DNA of 12,810 nucleotides from Bacillota bacterium (lineage in GTDB: Bacteria; Bacillota; Clostridia; Acetivibrionales; DSM-2933): positions 1 through 12,810 of the forward strand of contig JAUZPS010000073.1 in assembly GCA_030705945.1 (NCBI GenBank), read 5' to 3'. The notes under the pieces were generated by a model. That model had not been told where the DNA came from and did no database searches. It saw only the letters and a list, made by a program, of their open reading frames with translations. Position 1 is the stretch's first letter; every line of letters begins with the position of its first letter. The position numbers were made by a program, and so were the translations under genes. Shown piece after piece: positions 6,671 through 12,810 of this stretch.

Positions 6671-7033
6671 TTAACGTATTTTTGCGCCAAAAGGTATGAG
6701 TCCAAGTTGGGCAAGTTTAAAATGCTGAAGCCCAAAGGGTATTCCTATAATTGATATACAAAAAATTACGCCTGTAACTAGATGAGCGATTGCAAATTCC
6801 CACCCGAAGAGAATGATCCATAGGATGTTAAAAAGCAATCCGCCGACACCAAAATTACCGATTTCAATTTCTTTTCCAAAAGGCCATAAGACAAGCGCTG
6901 AAATTTTAAAACACTGAACGCCAAAGGGTATACCGATAATTGTTACACATAAAATCAGGCCAGCGACAGCCCATGCAATTGCTGCTACCAGTCCCCCTAA
7001 TAAAAGCCAGATAATATTGCCTAAAAAACTCAT
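6671..7033 (-). CDS. yccF: YccF-family inner-membrane protein (DUF307)
   Basis: 120 residues, very hydrophobic, with about three to four membrane segments. The sequence is an internal duplication: residues 31-56 and 94-119 both read (T/S)IIGIPFGxQxFKxxxLxLxPFG, the hallmark of YccF. Each half has a hydrophobic span (about 7-30 and 66-93) before the repeat. Family length is near 120, so it is complete. Its role is unknown; a membrane function of unclear nature is assigned to the family. The start ATG has AGGAGG (complement of 7040-7045) 6 bases upstream. Upstream is a 100-bp very AT-rich stretch with no clear promoter. The gene is probably monocistronic; the DUF2812/PadR pair lies upstream on the same strand and might read through. 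Confidence 0.88.
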   Translation of the reverse strand: MSFLGNIIWLLLGGLVAAIAWAVAGLILCVTIIGIPFGVQCFKISALVLWPFGKEIEIGNFGVGGLLFNILWIILFGWEFAIAHLVTGVIFCISIIGIPFGLQHFKLAQLGLIPFGAKIR

Positions 7034-7161
7034 TTTTATCCTCCTATATACGTTTTGATCCCATAAATTAAATTATATATTATATATTATAAATTATATA
7101 TAATTACCATATGCATTTTTACATTTTTCTGTAACTTGAATAAGAGTGTTTCAAAAAATCC

Positions 7162-7773
7162 TTAATAGCTTGCTTTTCGGTATTTTATTTCGGCTTTTAT
7201 AGTGAAAATGAAATATAAAATAATCATGACAGGGAAGAAGAGCCAAGAAATTCCTCTCATCATTGCAAAGGGTGTTTCAAATAAGAATGAACAAAGAAAG
7301 CTAATTCCGTTTTTTTCCCATAGCCCTGGTGTATAGTATAGTAATTTTGGATTAAGAAATGTTGAGGTATCGATGGATTTTGTTGCGGTTAAGCTAATAA
7401 ATAATGGTATATAGGATATAGCCATTGTCAGCCACATATTTGAAATCCTTCTGTATCGAGCGGCTTTAGAAGGGATATCGGAAAATATATCTTCGTCGCC
7501 GTCATTGCTTATTTTTTTAAAGTATTGAGCGCCTGAGGATTTGGAGCCTGCAATATGTTCCCAGCCGCTATCCTTGAAAAGAGCTAGGTAATCAACAAAA
7601 TCTCTGGATGTTTTAAAATTACGGTAATCAATCTTTATTATAGTATCACTTGGGGCAGCTTTTTGGAACGTATAGCAACAGAATTTGTCCTTTAGCTCCC
7701 AACCAGCTTTCGCCATCTTATTCAGCCATTTTTCTTCTTTGTCAAGGTCTATATAAAACTTAAATTTATTCAC
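7162..7773 (-). CDS. DUF2812 membrane protein, PadR partner
   Basis: 203 residues. The N-terminal soluble part shows the DUF2812 pattern: FYIDLDKEEKWLNKMAKAGWEL (about 6-27), then IKIDYRNF (47-53) and a DSGWEHI (68-74) turn. The C-terminal half has hydrophobic spans at about 113-130 and 174-194, with a possible third near 156-170. The start is GTG 7773, supported by GGGAGG (7781-7786) 7 bases upstream; no ATG fits. The PadR gene ends 16 bp upstream, so the two form an operon. DUF2812 is typically encoded next to a PadR regulator in Firmicutes; its biochemical role is not known, and membrane stress sensing is only a suggestion. A short C-repeat-like sequence (7145-7164) overlaps the stop codon. 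Confidence 0.85.
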   Translation of the reverse strand: MNKFKFYIDLDKEEKWLNKMAKAGWELKDKFCCYTFQKAAPSDTIIKIDYRNFKTSRDFVDYLALFKDSGWEHIAGSKSSGAQYFKKISNDGDEDIFSDIPSKAARYRRISNMWLTMAISYIPLFISLTATKSIDTSTFLNPKLLYYTPGLWEKNGISFLCSFLFETPFAMMRGISWLFFPVMIILYFIFTIKAEIKYRKASY

Positions 7774-7789
7774 AATGATACCTCCCTGC

Positions 7790-8104
7790 TTATTCCCAAT
7801 TTTGCTCAGTTACTTTAATCATATGGCTCATTCTTTCATAATCAAGATGAAGCAGCCTTTTACCCTCTTCTGTAATGACATAGACTTTACGTCGACTGTC
7901 ATCGCTTTGACAGGGGGTAATAAATTTTAATTTCAATAGGTTTTCAATTGCTCCATATAAGGTTCCTGCCGCCATTCTGACTTGACCGTCGCTTAATTCT
8001 TCTACTTTTTGCATAATTATGTAACCATGCGCAGGTTGAAGCAATGCCAAAAGAATATAATAAACTGTTTCGGTAAGAGGCAGATTTTTATCTCGTTTTA
8101 CCAA
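7790..8104 (-). CDS. PadR-family transcriptional regulator
   Basis: 104 residues from TTG 8104. GTG 8113 also opens the frame, but the ribosome binding site AGAAGGTG (complement of 8111-8118) would overlap it and is correctly 6 bases from TTG. The start MVKRDKNLPLTE also matches the usual PadR N-terminus. The winged helix-turn-helix is clear: ETVYYILLALLQPAHGYIIMQKV, then VRMAAGTLYGAIENLLKLKFI (recognition helix) and the wing DSRRKVYVITEEGKRLL. The short C-terminal helix would mediate dimerisation. PadR repressors usually regulate their own operon in response to a small molecule or stress. Here the promoter carries palindromes in the spacer (see 8122-8186), which fits autorepression of the PadR/DUF2812 operon. 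Confidence 0.93.
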   Translation of the reverse strand: MVKRDKNLPLTETVYYILLALLQPAHGYIIMQKVEELSDGQVRMAAGTLYGAIENLLKLKFITPCQSDDSRRKVYVITEEGKRLLHLDYERMSHMIKVTEQNWE

Positions 8105-8121
8105 TCTATGCACCTTCTTAT

Positions 8122-8181
8122 ATATAATATAACTATATAGTTGGACTGTATAGTTATATTATATACAGTGTTACTGTATAT
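8122..8181. promoter_or_regulatory. Palindromic operator array, probable PadR sites
   Basis: Three overlapping symmetric sequences. ATATACAGT-GTT-ACTGTATAT (8161-8181) is perfect and fills the promoter spacer. A perfect 16-bp inverted repeat (8122-8137 with 8149-8164) spans the -10 box and start site. AACTATATAGTT (8131-8142) is self-complementary. The half-site ACTGTATA occurs three times (8145-8152, 8173-8180, and inverted at 8162-8169). PadR autorepression is the natural reading. Confidence 0.7.
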
Positions 8182-8186
8182 GTCAA
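8158..8186 (-). promoter_or_regulatory. Perfect-consensus promoter of the PadR operon
   Basis: On the minus strand TTGACA (8181-8186) and TATAAT (8158-8163) are separated by exactly 17 bases. This is a full-consensus sigma-A promoter, so unregulated expression should be strong. Repeat C4 ends directly against the -35 box. Confidence 0.88.
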
Positions 8187-8234
8187 TAAGGGTCTTTTAA
8201 AAAAATTCCTTGTTCAAGTTTTGTATGATAAAAA
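8187..8234 (-). repeat. Intergenic repeat C, copy C4 (truncated)
   Basis: About 48 bp match one end of C3 (TAAGGG... to ...TATGATAAAAAC), then similarity stops. The following 8236-8256 resembles the end of a B element (TTTTACATTTGGCTATC), and the intact B3 starts at 8258. This suggests repeated insertion at one spot. Confidence 0.75.
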
Positions 8235-8257
8235 CTTAATTTTACATTTGGCTATCT

Positions 8258-8358
8258 ATATAAAAAGCACTATTAATCTTACATTTGACGGAGCAAAATA
8301 ACGAACGCTTTAACGTTATTTTGCGATAGGCAAATGTAAAAGATTAATTGCTTTTTAT
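8258..8358 (+). repeat. Palindromic element B, copy B3
   Basis: Identical to B2 except for T to C at the TTTTG-T/C-GATAGG position and a change at the extreme right end. It lies between the PadR promoter and the terminator of the ligase gene. Confidence 0.9.
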
Positions 8359-8390
8359 CTATAATATAATTTCCATGCGCAAGACGCGTG

Positions 8391-8432
8391 AAAATAAAAA
8401 ATGAGCAGAGAAGAAATTTTCTCTGCTCATTT
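8391..8432 (-). terminator. Rho-independent terminator of the fusion-enzyme gene
   Basis: A perfect 14-bp stem (8399-8412 with 8419-8432, AAATGAGCAGAGAA) and a 6-nt loop are followed on the minus strand by a T-rich run (complement of 8391-8401). It begins 9 bases after the stop at 8442. Strong match. Confidence 0.9.
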
Positions 8433-8441
8433 ATGGCTTTA

Positions 8442-10973
8442 TTACGCTGTAACAATTCGGCTATCAGCTTGTAAGCCCAATTTTTCAACTGCATTCTCAC
8501 GCATTTTGTATTTCATAATCTTTCCGGCTGCATTCATCGGAAATTCGGTAACAAAGTCGATATATTTTGGAGTTTTGTGCTTTGCAATGTGTGAACGGAT
8601 AAAATCTTTAAGTTCCTCAACAGTCAAGTCTGCTCCATCTTTTAGTATTACGCATGCCATAATTTCTTCTCCGTACTGTTTGTCAGGCACTCCTATTACT
8701 TGAACATCCTTAACTTTAGGATGGGTATATATAAAATCCTCAATTTCCTTTGGATATATATTTTCGCCGCCTCTGATGATCATATCCTTGATACGTCCGG
8801 TAATTTTGTAGTTTCTGTTCTCATCGCGCCTTGCGAGGTCGCCGGTATGCAGCCATCCGTCTTTATCAATGGCTGCAGCAGTTGCTTCTGGCATCTTGTA
8901 GTAACCTTTCATGATGTTATAACCCCGCGCTACAAATTCGCCGTCCACATTGTCAGGTAAATCTTCTCCAGTTTCGGGATCTACGATCTTGCACTCAACG
9001 CCTGGAAGAGCGCGTCCCACTGTATTTACACGCACATCAATAGGATCATCAACACGGCTCTGGGTACATCCTGGAGAAGCCTCAGTCTGCCCGAACACAA
9101 TACTTATCTGGGTCATGTTCATCTTATCAACTACATCCTGCATAACCTTAACAGGACAAGGACTGCCAGCCATTATACCTGTTCTCATATGCGAAAAATC
9201 CGTCTTTGAGAAGTCCTCATGTTCAAGCATTGCAATAAACATTGTAGGAACTCCGTGGAAACATGTAATCTTCTCTTTGTTGATGCATTCTAGCGACAGC
9301 TTTGGTGAGAAATAAGGCATCGGACATAGGGTAACGCCGTGGGTCATTGAAGCCGTCATGGCAAGAACCATACCGAAACAGTGGAACATAGGTACATGAA
9401 TCATCATGCGGTCAGCAGTTGAAAGATCCATGCAATCGCCGATGTTTTTGCCGTTATTAACAACATTATAGTGGGTGAGCATAACACCCTTGGGGAATCC
9501 TGTGGTTCCGGAGGTGTACTGCATATTGCAGACATCATGCCTGTTGATGGCAATCGCGCGGCGGAAAACCTCTTCAATAGGAACTTTTTCAGACAATTTA
9601 ATAGCGTCGTCCCAAGTGAGACAGCCGTTTTGTCTCGAATCTATTGTAATAATATTGCGAAGGAAAGGAAGTCTTTTTAAATACAGCGGTTTTCCAGGCT
9701 CTGATGTCTCTAATTCAGGGCATAATTCCTTTATAATGCCAACATAGTCAGAGTCCTTATAGCCATCTATCATAACAAGTGTGTGTGTATCCGACTGACG
9801 TAGAAGGTACTCAGCTTCATAAATCTTGTAGGCAGTGTTAACAGTAACAAGCACAGCGCCGATCTTGGTAGCTGCCCAGAAAGTAATATACCACTGGGGA
9901 ACGTTGGTAGCCCAAATAGATACATGATCCCCGGGTTTTACGCCAAGCGCAATGAGGGAACGAGCAAAGTTATCTACATCATCACGAAATTGGGAATAGG
10001 TCCTTGTATAATCCATTGTTGTGTACCTGAAGGCATACTGATCGGGAAACTCGTCAACCATGCGATCAAGCACCTGAGGGAAGGTCAAGTCAATCAGCGT
10101 ATCTTTTTCCCAGATATACTTTCCGGTTTTTGCGTTGTTATCAAATAAATGTCCCTTAATTGAGCTGTTTTGAGTATATCGACTCATATAGTTTGCAAAG
10201 TTTGGGAATACAACACCGGCGTCATCAAGATCAGCTGCCCAGCGTTTAACCCATTCGAGTGATACAAAACCGTCGTAATTAATGGATCTCAACGCCATCA
10301 TCATATCGTCTATAGGCAAATCTCCTTCGCCCATCATACGATACTGTGTCTTGCCATTCTCAACAATGGAATCCTTAATGTGTACATATTTAATATAAGC
10401 GCCGAGATTGTGAACAGTTTTTCCAGGGTTTTCACCACCATACCTGTATGTATGGTGAGTATCCCAGAGAGCCGCAACCGCATCGCTTGCAACCTGATCA
10501 AGCAGTTTGCACAAGCGCGCTGTGTCGGAATAGACGCCATTAGTTTCAACTAAAAGCGTCACACCCTTCTCTTCAGCTACAGGAATCAGTCTATGTAGAG
10601 CAGCAAGAACAACTGCGTCATCAACATCTCCTTCGGGTTGAGGCTGAAGGTCTGCAAGTACACGGATATAAGGTGTTCCAAGTTTAGAAGCGAGCGCGAT
10701 GTATTGTACAATCTCTTCATAATTTTTCTCTGAATTTTCAGCAAACTTAAGGCAGCAGCCTGAAGAGAGACAGGGAATTTCAATGCGCAATTCAGAGAGC
10801 TTTTTAATAGTATACGGCAGTTGGGATTCGGTAAAAGGTTGCGCCTGAACCGCAAATATTTCGTTGCCAAGTCCGCGAATTTCAATGCCGTCAAAACCAA
10901 GGTCTTTGGCCATAGAATAGATATCGATCCAACTAAAGTCGGGGCAACCGAGAGTTGAAAACGCAAGTTTCAT
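8442..10973 (-). CDS. TIM-barrel (xylose isomerase-like) / acyl-CoA synthetase fusion
   Basis: 843 residues in one uninterrupted frame. Residues 1-265 form a sugar-phosphate isomerase/epimerase-type TIM barrel with likely metal ligands: Glu143 (VETN), Asp171 (WDTHH), His198 (YVHIKDS) and Glu240 (SLEW). Residues about 290-843 are a full AMP-forming ligase of the acyl-CoA synthetase type. It has the ATP loop YTSGTTGFPKG (486-496), FGQTEASP (627-634), HTGD (709-712), the hinge GRIKD (726-730), RGGENIYPKEIE (734-745) and the catalytic Lys818 in AAGKIMKYKM. The ligase half would activate a carboxylic acid to an acyl-AMP and then acyl-CoA; the acid is unknown. Both catalytic sets look intact. The start ATG has AGGAGG (complement of 10981-10986) 7 bases upstream. 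A leucine-type T-box leads the gene. Base composition is visibly richer in GC than the neighbours. Confidence 0.93.
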   Translation of the reverse strand: MKLAFSTLGCPDFSWIDIYSMAKDLGFDGIEIRGLGNEIFAVQAQPFTESQLPYTIKKLSELRIEIPCLSSGCCLKFAENSEKNYEEIVQYIALASKLGTPYIRVLADLQPQPEGDVDDAVVLAALHRLIPVAEEKGVTLLVETNGVYSDTARLCKLLDQVASDAVAALWDTHHTYRYGGENPGKTVHNLGAYIKYVHIKDSIVENGKTQYRMMGEGDLPIDDMMMALRSINYDGFVSLEWVKRWAADLDDAGVVFPNFANYMSRYTQNSSIKGHLFDNNAKTGKYIWEKDTLIDLTFPQVLDRMVDEFPDQYAFRYTTMDYTRTYSQFRDDVDNFARSLIALGVKPGDHVSIWATNVPQWYITFWAATKIGAVLVTVNTAYKIYEAEYLLRQSDTHTLVMIDGYKDSDYVGIIKELCPELETSEPGKPLYLKRLPFLRNIITIDSRQNGCLTWDDAIKLSEKVPIEEVFRRAIAINRHDVCNMQYTSGTTGFPKGVMLTHYNVVNNGKNIGDCMDLSTADRMMIHVPMFHCFGMVLAMTASMTHGVTLCPMPYFSPKLSLECINKEKITCFHGVPTMFIAMLEHEDFSKTDFSHMRTGIMAGSPCPVKVMQDVVDKMNMTQISIVFGQTEASPGCTQSRVDDPIDVRVNTVGRALPGVECKIVDPETGEDLPDNVDGEFVARGYNIMKGYYKMPEATAAAIDKDGWLHTGDLARRDENRNYKITGRIKDMIIRGGENIYPKEIEDFIYTHPKVKDVQVIGVPDKQYGEEIMACVILKDGADLTVEELKDFIRSHIAKHKTPKYIDFVTEFPMNAAGKIMKYKMRENAVEKLGLQADSRIVTA

Positions 10974-11040
10974 TTTAATTCCTCCTAAAATTTCTTCATC
11001 CGCATATCGGCGGACAGCTTATTGTTCCATAGTCAGGGAC

Positions 11041-11084
11041 AAAAAAAGCCTTCATCTCTCAACATCTTTGTTAGAGACGAAAGC
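11041..11084 (-). terminator. T-box leader terminator
   Basis: On the minus strand GCTTTCGTCTCTAA (11071-11084) pairs with TTGAGAGATGAAGGC (11048-11062), using a few G-U pairs. Seven U follow (11041-11047). It is mutually exclusive with the T-box antiterminator just upstream and lies about 67 bases before the start codon. Confidence 0.88.
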
Positions 11085-11350
11085 GTTACACTTCCGTGGT
11101 ACCACTCATATTGGTATTAAACACACCCACTTAACGACATAAAGTCAAAATGACTCATGCCTTCTCGAAATAACGGCGAGAAACCCGATAGCGCCTACTT
11201 GCTTCAGCCATTTTGACAGCTTGTGAAGCTTTCAGGCAATTGTTCAAGGGTGAGTTAATACCTGCTATGCGCGCTGTTTTTCAGCATCCAACAGCTCTCT
11301 GGGGCGACATACATCAGTTTTTTTCCCTATCAATACATTTAACTATATTT
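11041..11350 (-). ncRNA. T-box riboswitch, leucine-type specifier (CUC)
   Basis: Stem I shows the family terminal motif AGAGAGCTG...CAGC (about 11278-11301). Its lower part pairs AGGG (11325-11328) with CCCT (11247-11250) and ATTG with CAAT below. The codon one A before the lower stem is CUC (complement of 11252-11254), in the same geometry as the GGC of glyQS. This reads as leucine. The T-box AATATGAGTGGTACCACGGAAG (11091-11112) is a good antiterminator. Its UGGU suits a tRNA with discriminator A73, as tRNA-Leu has. Uncharged tRNA-Leu should stabilise the antiterminator and turn on the gene starting at 10973. Confidence 0.9.
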
Positions 11351-11357
11351 TTTTGTT

Positions 11358-11386
11358 ATGTTATCAAATTTTTTGTTGTTTGTCAA
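11358..11386 (-). promoter_or_regulatory. Promoter of the T-box transcript
   Basis: On the minus strand TTGACA (11381-11386), a 17-base spacer and TAACAT (11358-11363). The start near 11350 fits the 5' end of stem I of the T-box. Confidence 0.75.
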
Positions 11387-11399
11387 TTGGGATTTTTGC

Positions 11400-11470
11400 G
11401 TTCAGCTTTGATAGTAAAATGCAGACATATTGAATGAATTTTTAATGTAAAATCTTTTTCGCGACCTTAT
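11400..11470 (+). repeat. Intergenic repeat A, copy A3
   Basis: Shares the left boundary GTTCAGCTTTGATAG with A2 and the tail TTTTTAATGTAAAATC. The right stem arm has changed (TGAATGAATTTTT in place of TAACTGCATTTTT), so the hairpin is lost. Copy B4 begins 3 bp further on. Confidence 0.8.
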
Positions 11471-11472
11471 TT

Positions 11473-11573
11473 ATATAAAAAGCACTATTAATCTTACATT
11501 TGACGGAGCAAAATAACGAACGCTTTAACTTTATTTTGCGATAGGCAAATGTAAAAGATTAATTGCTTTTTAT
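11473..11573 (+). repeat. Palindromic element B, copy B4
   Basis: Matches B2 except G to T in AACGTTATTTT and T to C in TTTTGTGATAGG, plus the right end. The first change breaks one pair of the inner 10-bp stem, so this copy is slightly decayed. It separates the T-box promoter from the SLH gene. Confidence 0.9.
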
Positions 11574-11628
11574 TTAGTTCAAAAATATAAAAAAAACAAA
11601 GTTTTTATTTCAAAAACATTCCTAATCA

Positions 11629-11637
11629 TGATATAAT
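11629..11637 (+). promoter_or_regulatory. Extended -10 promoter for the SLH gene
   Basis: TGA-TATAAT (11629-11637) is an extended -10 box. A poor -35 candidate, TTTCAA (11608-11613), lies 18 bases upstream. The surrounding TTTCAAAAAC...TGATATAAT resembles the core of repeat C, with an insertion. The leader to ATG 11725 is about 80 bases. Confidence 0.5.
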
Positions 11638-11724
11638 TATATTTAAGTACTGTAAATTGTGTACATTCTATCCAAATTCCCAATCTTAAAATGAATTAAA
11701 TAATAATCCGGGAGGATCCACAAA

Positions 11725-12810
11725 ATGAAGAGAAAAGAACTTATTCAAGCTGTTTCTTTATTGTTGGTTTTATTTTTTGTTTTAGTAAATGTAAACTATG
11801 TGAATGGGGTTTCAAACGACCCTGCTTTAAATTCTATTTTTAATGGACAGGAACCTACAATAAAGCTTGTAAACGATAAGATAAGCAGTCTTGTAAGTTA
11901 CTCGTCAAAAAAATTTAAGGATATAAAAGCTGGCGACTGGTACACAAACAACCTTTCTAAACTTGTTGGCTTAAACGGTATAGATGGATATAATGACGGA
12001 ACTTTCAAACCCAAAAATCCTATCAAGACAGCCGAGTTTATAAAACTTATGCTCGCTGCCGCAGGATACAGGCAGGAACTTGATAAGGATGTCTGGTACA
12101 AAAATTACATTACGAAAGCAAAGGAGCTCGGGATAGTTGAAGATAGCGATGGATATGTGTTCGATGAAAGCATGATACGAAAAGATATGGCTAAGATGAT
12201 CTGCAAAATGCTGAAACTTGAGCCTCAGGCAGCAGGAAGTCTGGTGTTTTCCGATGCTTCAGGAATTGATACGAAGTGGATCGACACTGCTTTTAATGAA
12301 TATTTGATTAGAGGATATTACAGCAAAAAGGCGCGAACATTTAAACCGCTGCAGACCGCAACAAGGGCAGAAGTTACTGAAATGATAGTAAGAGCGTTAG
12401 AATACAGAGATAACCCCGAAGAGTACAGAGTGAAGATGAAGGCATACTATAAGGAGATTGAAAGAGAACAGGATCTGACTGACGGTACATATGTTATGCC
12501 TCCTCTGACACAAGCGCAAAGGAGTAGATTGAACTCTTATCCGGAAAATCAGAAGGTTGAGACAAATGTAATGAGCGGTCAGTATATGTCAAATAAGGAA
12601 GTTGTAAAACATTTTACTCAAGCGTATTTGATGGATTTGATAAGGAAGGCTAAGGGGTATATTGAAGCTGACAATAATGTTGATTATCATGTGGTTGATT
12701 TGACTTATAAAAATGAGGCAAAGAAGTATTTATCAACTGGGTTTAAATATATAGATAAAAACGGAAAAAAAGTCTCTCAAGATGATGAGTTGGATAAGGT
12801 TGTAAAATGG
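11725..12810 (+). CDS. S-layer-homology (SLH) domain surface protein, 5' part
   Basis: 362 codons are visible, open to the window edge. The start ATG has GGGAGG (11710-11715) 9 bases upstream. A signal peptide (KRKE then a hydrophobic stretch 8-24) precedes three SLH-like repeats. The first is FKDIKAGDWYTNNLSKL...GYNDGTFKPKNPIKTAEF (about 64-110). The second is DVWYKNYITKAKELGIV...RKDMAKMI (about 122-160). The third is FSDASGIDTKWIDTAF...FKPLQTATRAEVTEMIVRAL (about 175-225). SLH triplets bind pyruvylated secondary cell-wall polymer and hold proteins to the envelope. The part from about 245 on is charged, has no motif I recognise, and continues beyond the window. The role of that region is therefore unknown. 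Confidence 0.9.
   Translation, partial: MKRKELIQAVSLLLVLFFVLVNVNYVNGVSNDPALNSIFNGQEPTIKLVNDKISSLVSYSSKKFKDIKAGDWYTNNLSKLVGLNGIDGYNDGTFKPKNPIKTAEFIKLMLAAAGYRQELDKDVWYKNYITKAKELGIVEDSDGYVFDESMIRKDMAKMICKMLKLEPQAAGSLVFSDASGIDTKWIDTAFNEYLIRGYYSKKARTFKPLQTATRAEVTEMIVRALEYRDNPEEYRVKMKAYYKEIEREQDLTDGTYVMPPLTQAQRSRLNSYPENQKVETNVMSGQYMSNKEVVKHFTQAYLMDLIRKAKGYIEADNNVDYHVVDLTYKNEAKKYLSTGFKYIDKNGKKVSQDDELDKVVKW

Noticed and set aside
6664..6675. AGACATATTAAC match to repeat A at the YccF stop codon
   Set aside because: Only 12 bases match, with no shared flanks; likely chance in AT-rich DNA.
7145..7164. C-repeat end overlapping the DUF2812 stop
   Set aside because: Only about 20 bases with several changes; mentioned in the gene entry but not called as a copy.
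8950..9315. Plus-strand ORF of 121 aa antisense to the ligase
   Set aside because: Mirror-frame artefact of a strongly coding minus strand; no ribosome binding site.
10586..10966. Minus-strand ORF of 126 aa in another frame of the fusion gene
   Set aside because: It overlaps a clear enzyme-coding frame with intact domains and has no family features.
1501..11573. CRISPR array from repeated units
   Set aside because: Copies are kilobases apart, in both orientations, and palindromic over their whole length; no regular spacers or cas genes.

Overview
The window looks like chromosome from a low-GC Gram-positive anaerobe of the Clostridia. This rests on AT-rich intergenic DNA, strong AGGAGG-type ribosome binding sites, a leucine-type T-box, an S-layer-homology (SLH) protein, a lipobox lipoprotein and anaerobe-type flavoproteins. 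Species cannot be fixed from sequence alone. I see no transposase, integrase, phage gene, tRNA or rRNA.

Layout, left to right. (1) 1-1400: a secreted polysaccharide-deacetylase lipoprotein with its own promoter and terminator. (2) 1269-2632: mostly intergenic repeat DNA around one unrecognised 103-residue ORF (1844-2155). Two identical 103-bp palindromic elements (B1, B2) bracket that ORF in opposite orientation. (3) 2633-3979: a probable three-gene operon of a 55-residue protein, a flavin-reductase-like protein and an iron-sulfur-flavoprotein-like FMN reductase. (4) 3980-4352: a 109-bp imperfect hairpin (D) and a decayed B arm. (5) 4353-6257: a tight two-gene unit that I take, from memory, to be a DUF6323/DUF6179 pair. 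(6) 6258-6670: no gene, holding a decayed B-like arm, repeat C3, a small hairpin at 6539-6571 and a 15-bp perfect stem. (7) 6671-8104, minus strand: a YccF-like membrane protein, then a DUF2812 membrane protein preceded by its PadR regulator. The PadR promoter is perfect consensus with palindromic operators. (8) 8187-8398: truncated C4, element B3 and a terminator. (9) 8442-11386, minus strand: a TIM-barrel/acyl-CoA-ligase fusion of 843 residues under a T-box whose specifier reads as CUC (leucine). (10) 11400-12810: repeat A3, element B4 and the 5' part of an SLH surface protein that runs off the window.

The gene sets act separately: cell-envelope proteins at both ends, flavin redox chemistry, a ligand-responsive PadR/DUF2812 membrane module, and a leucine-starvation-controlled acyl-activating enzyme. 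The two most distinctive features are the T-box on an enzyme that is not an obvious amino-acid gene, and three families of short intergenic repeats (A, B, C). These families occur three to four times each and repeatedly lie next to one another or next to promoters. Functions given for repeats are inference.
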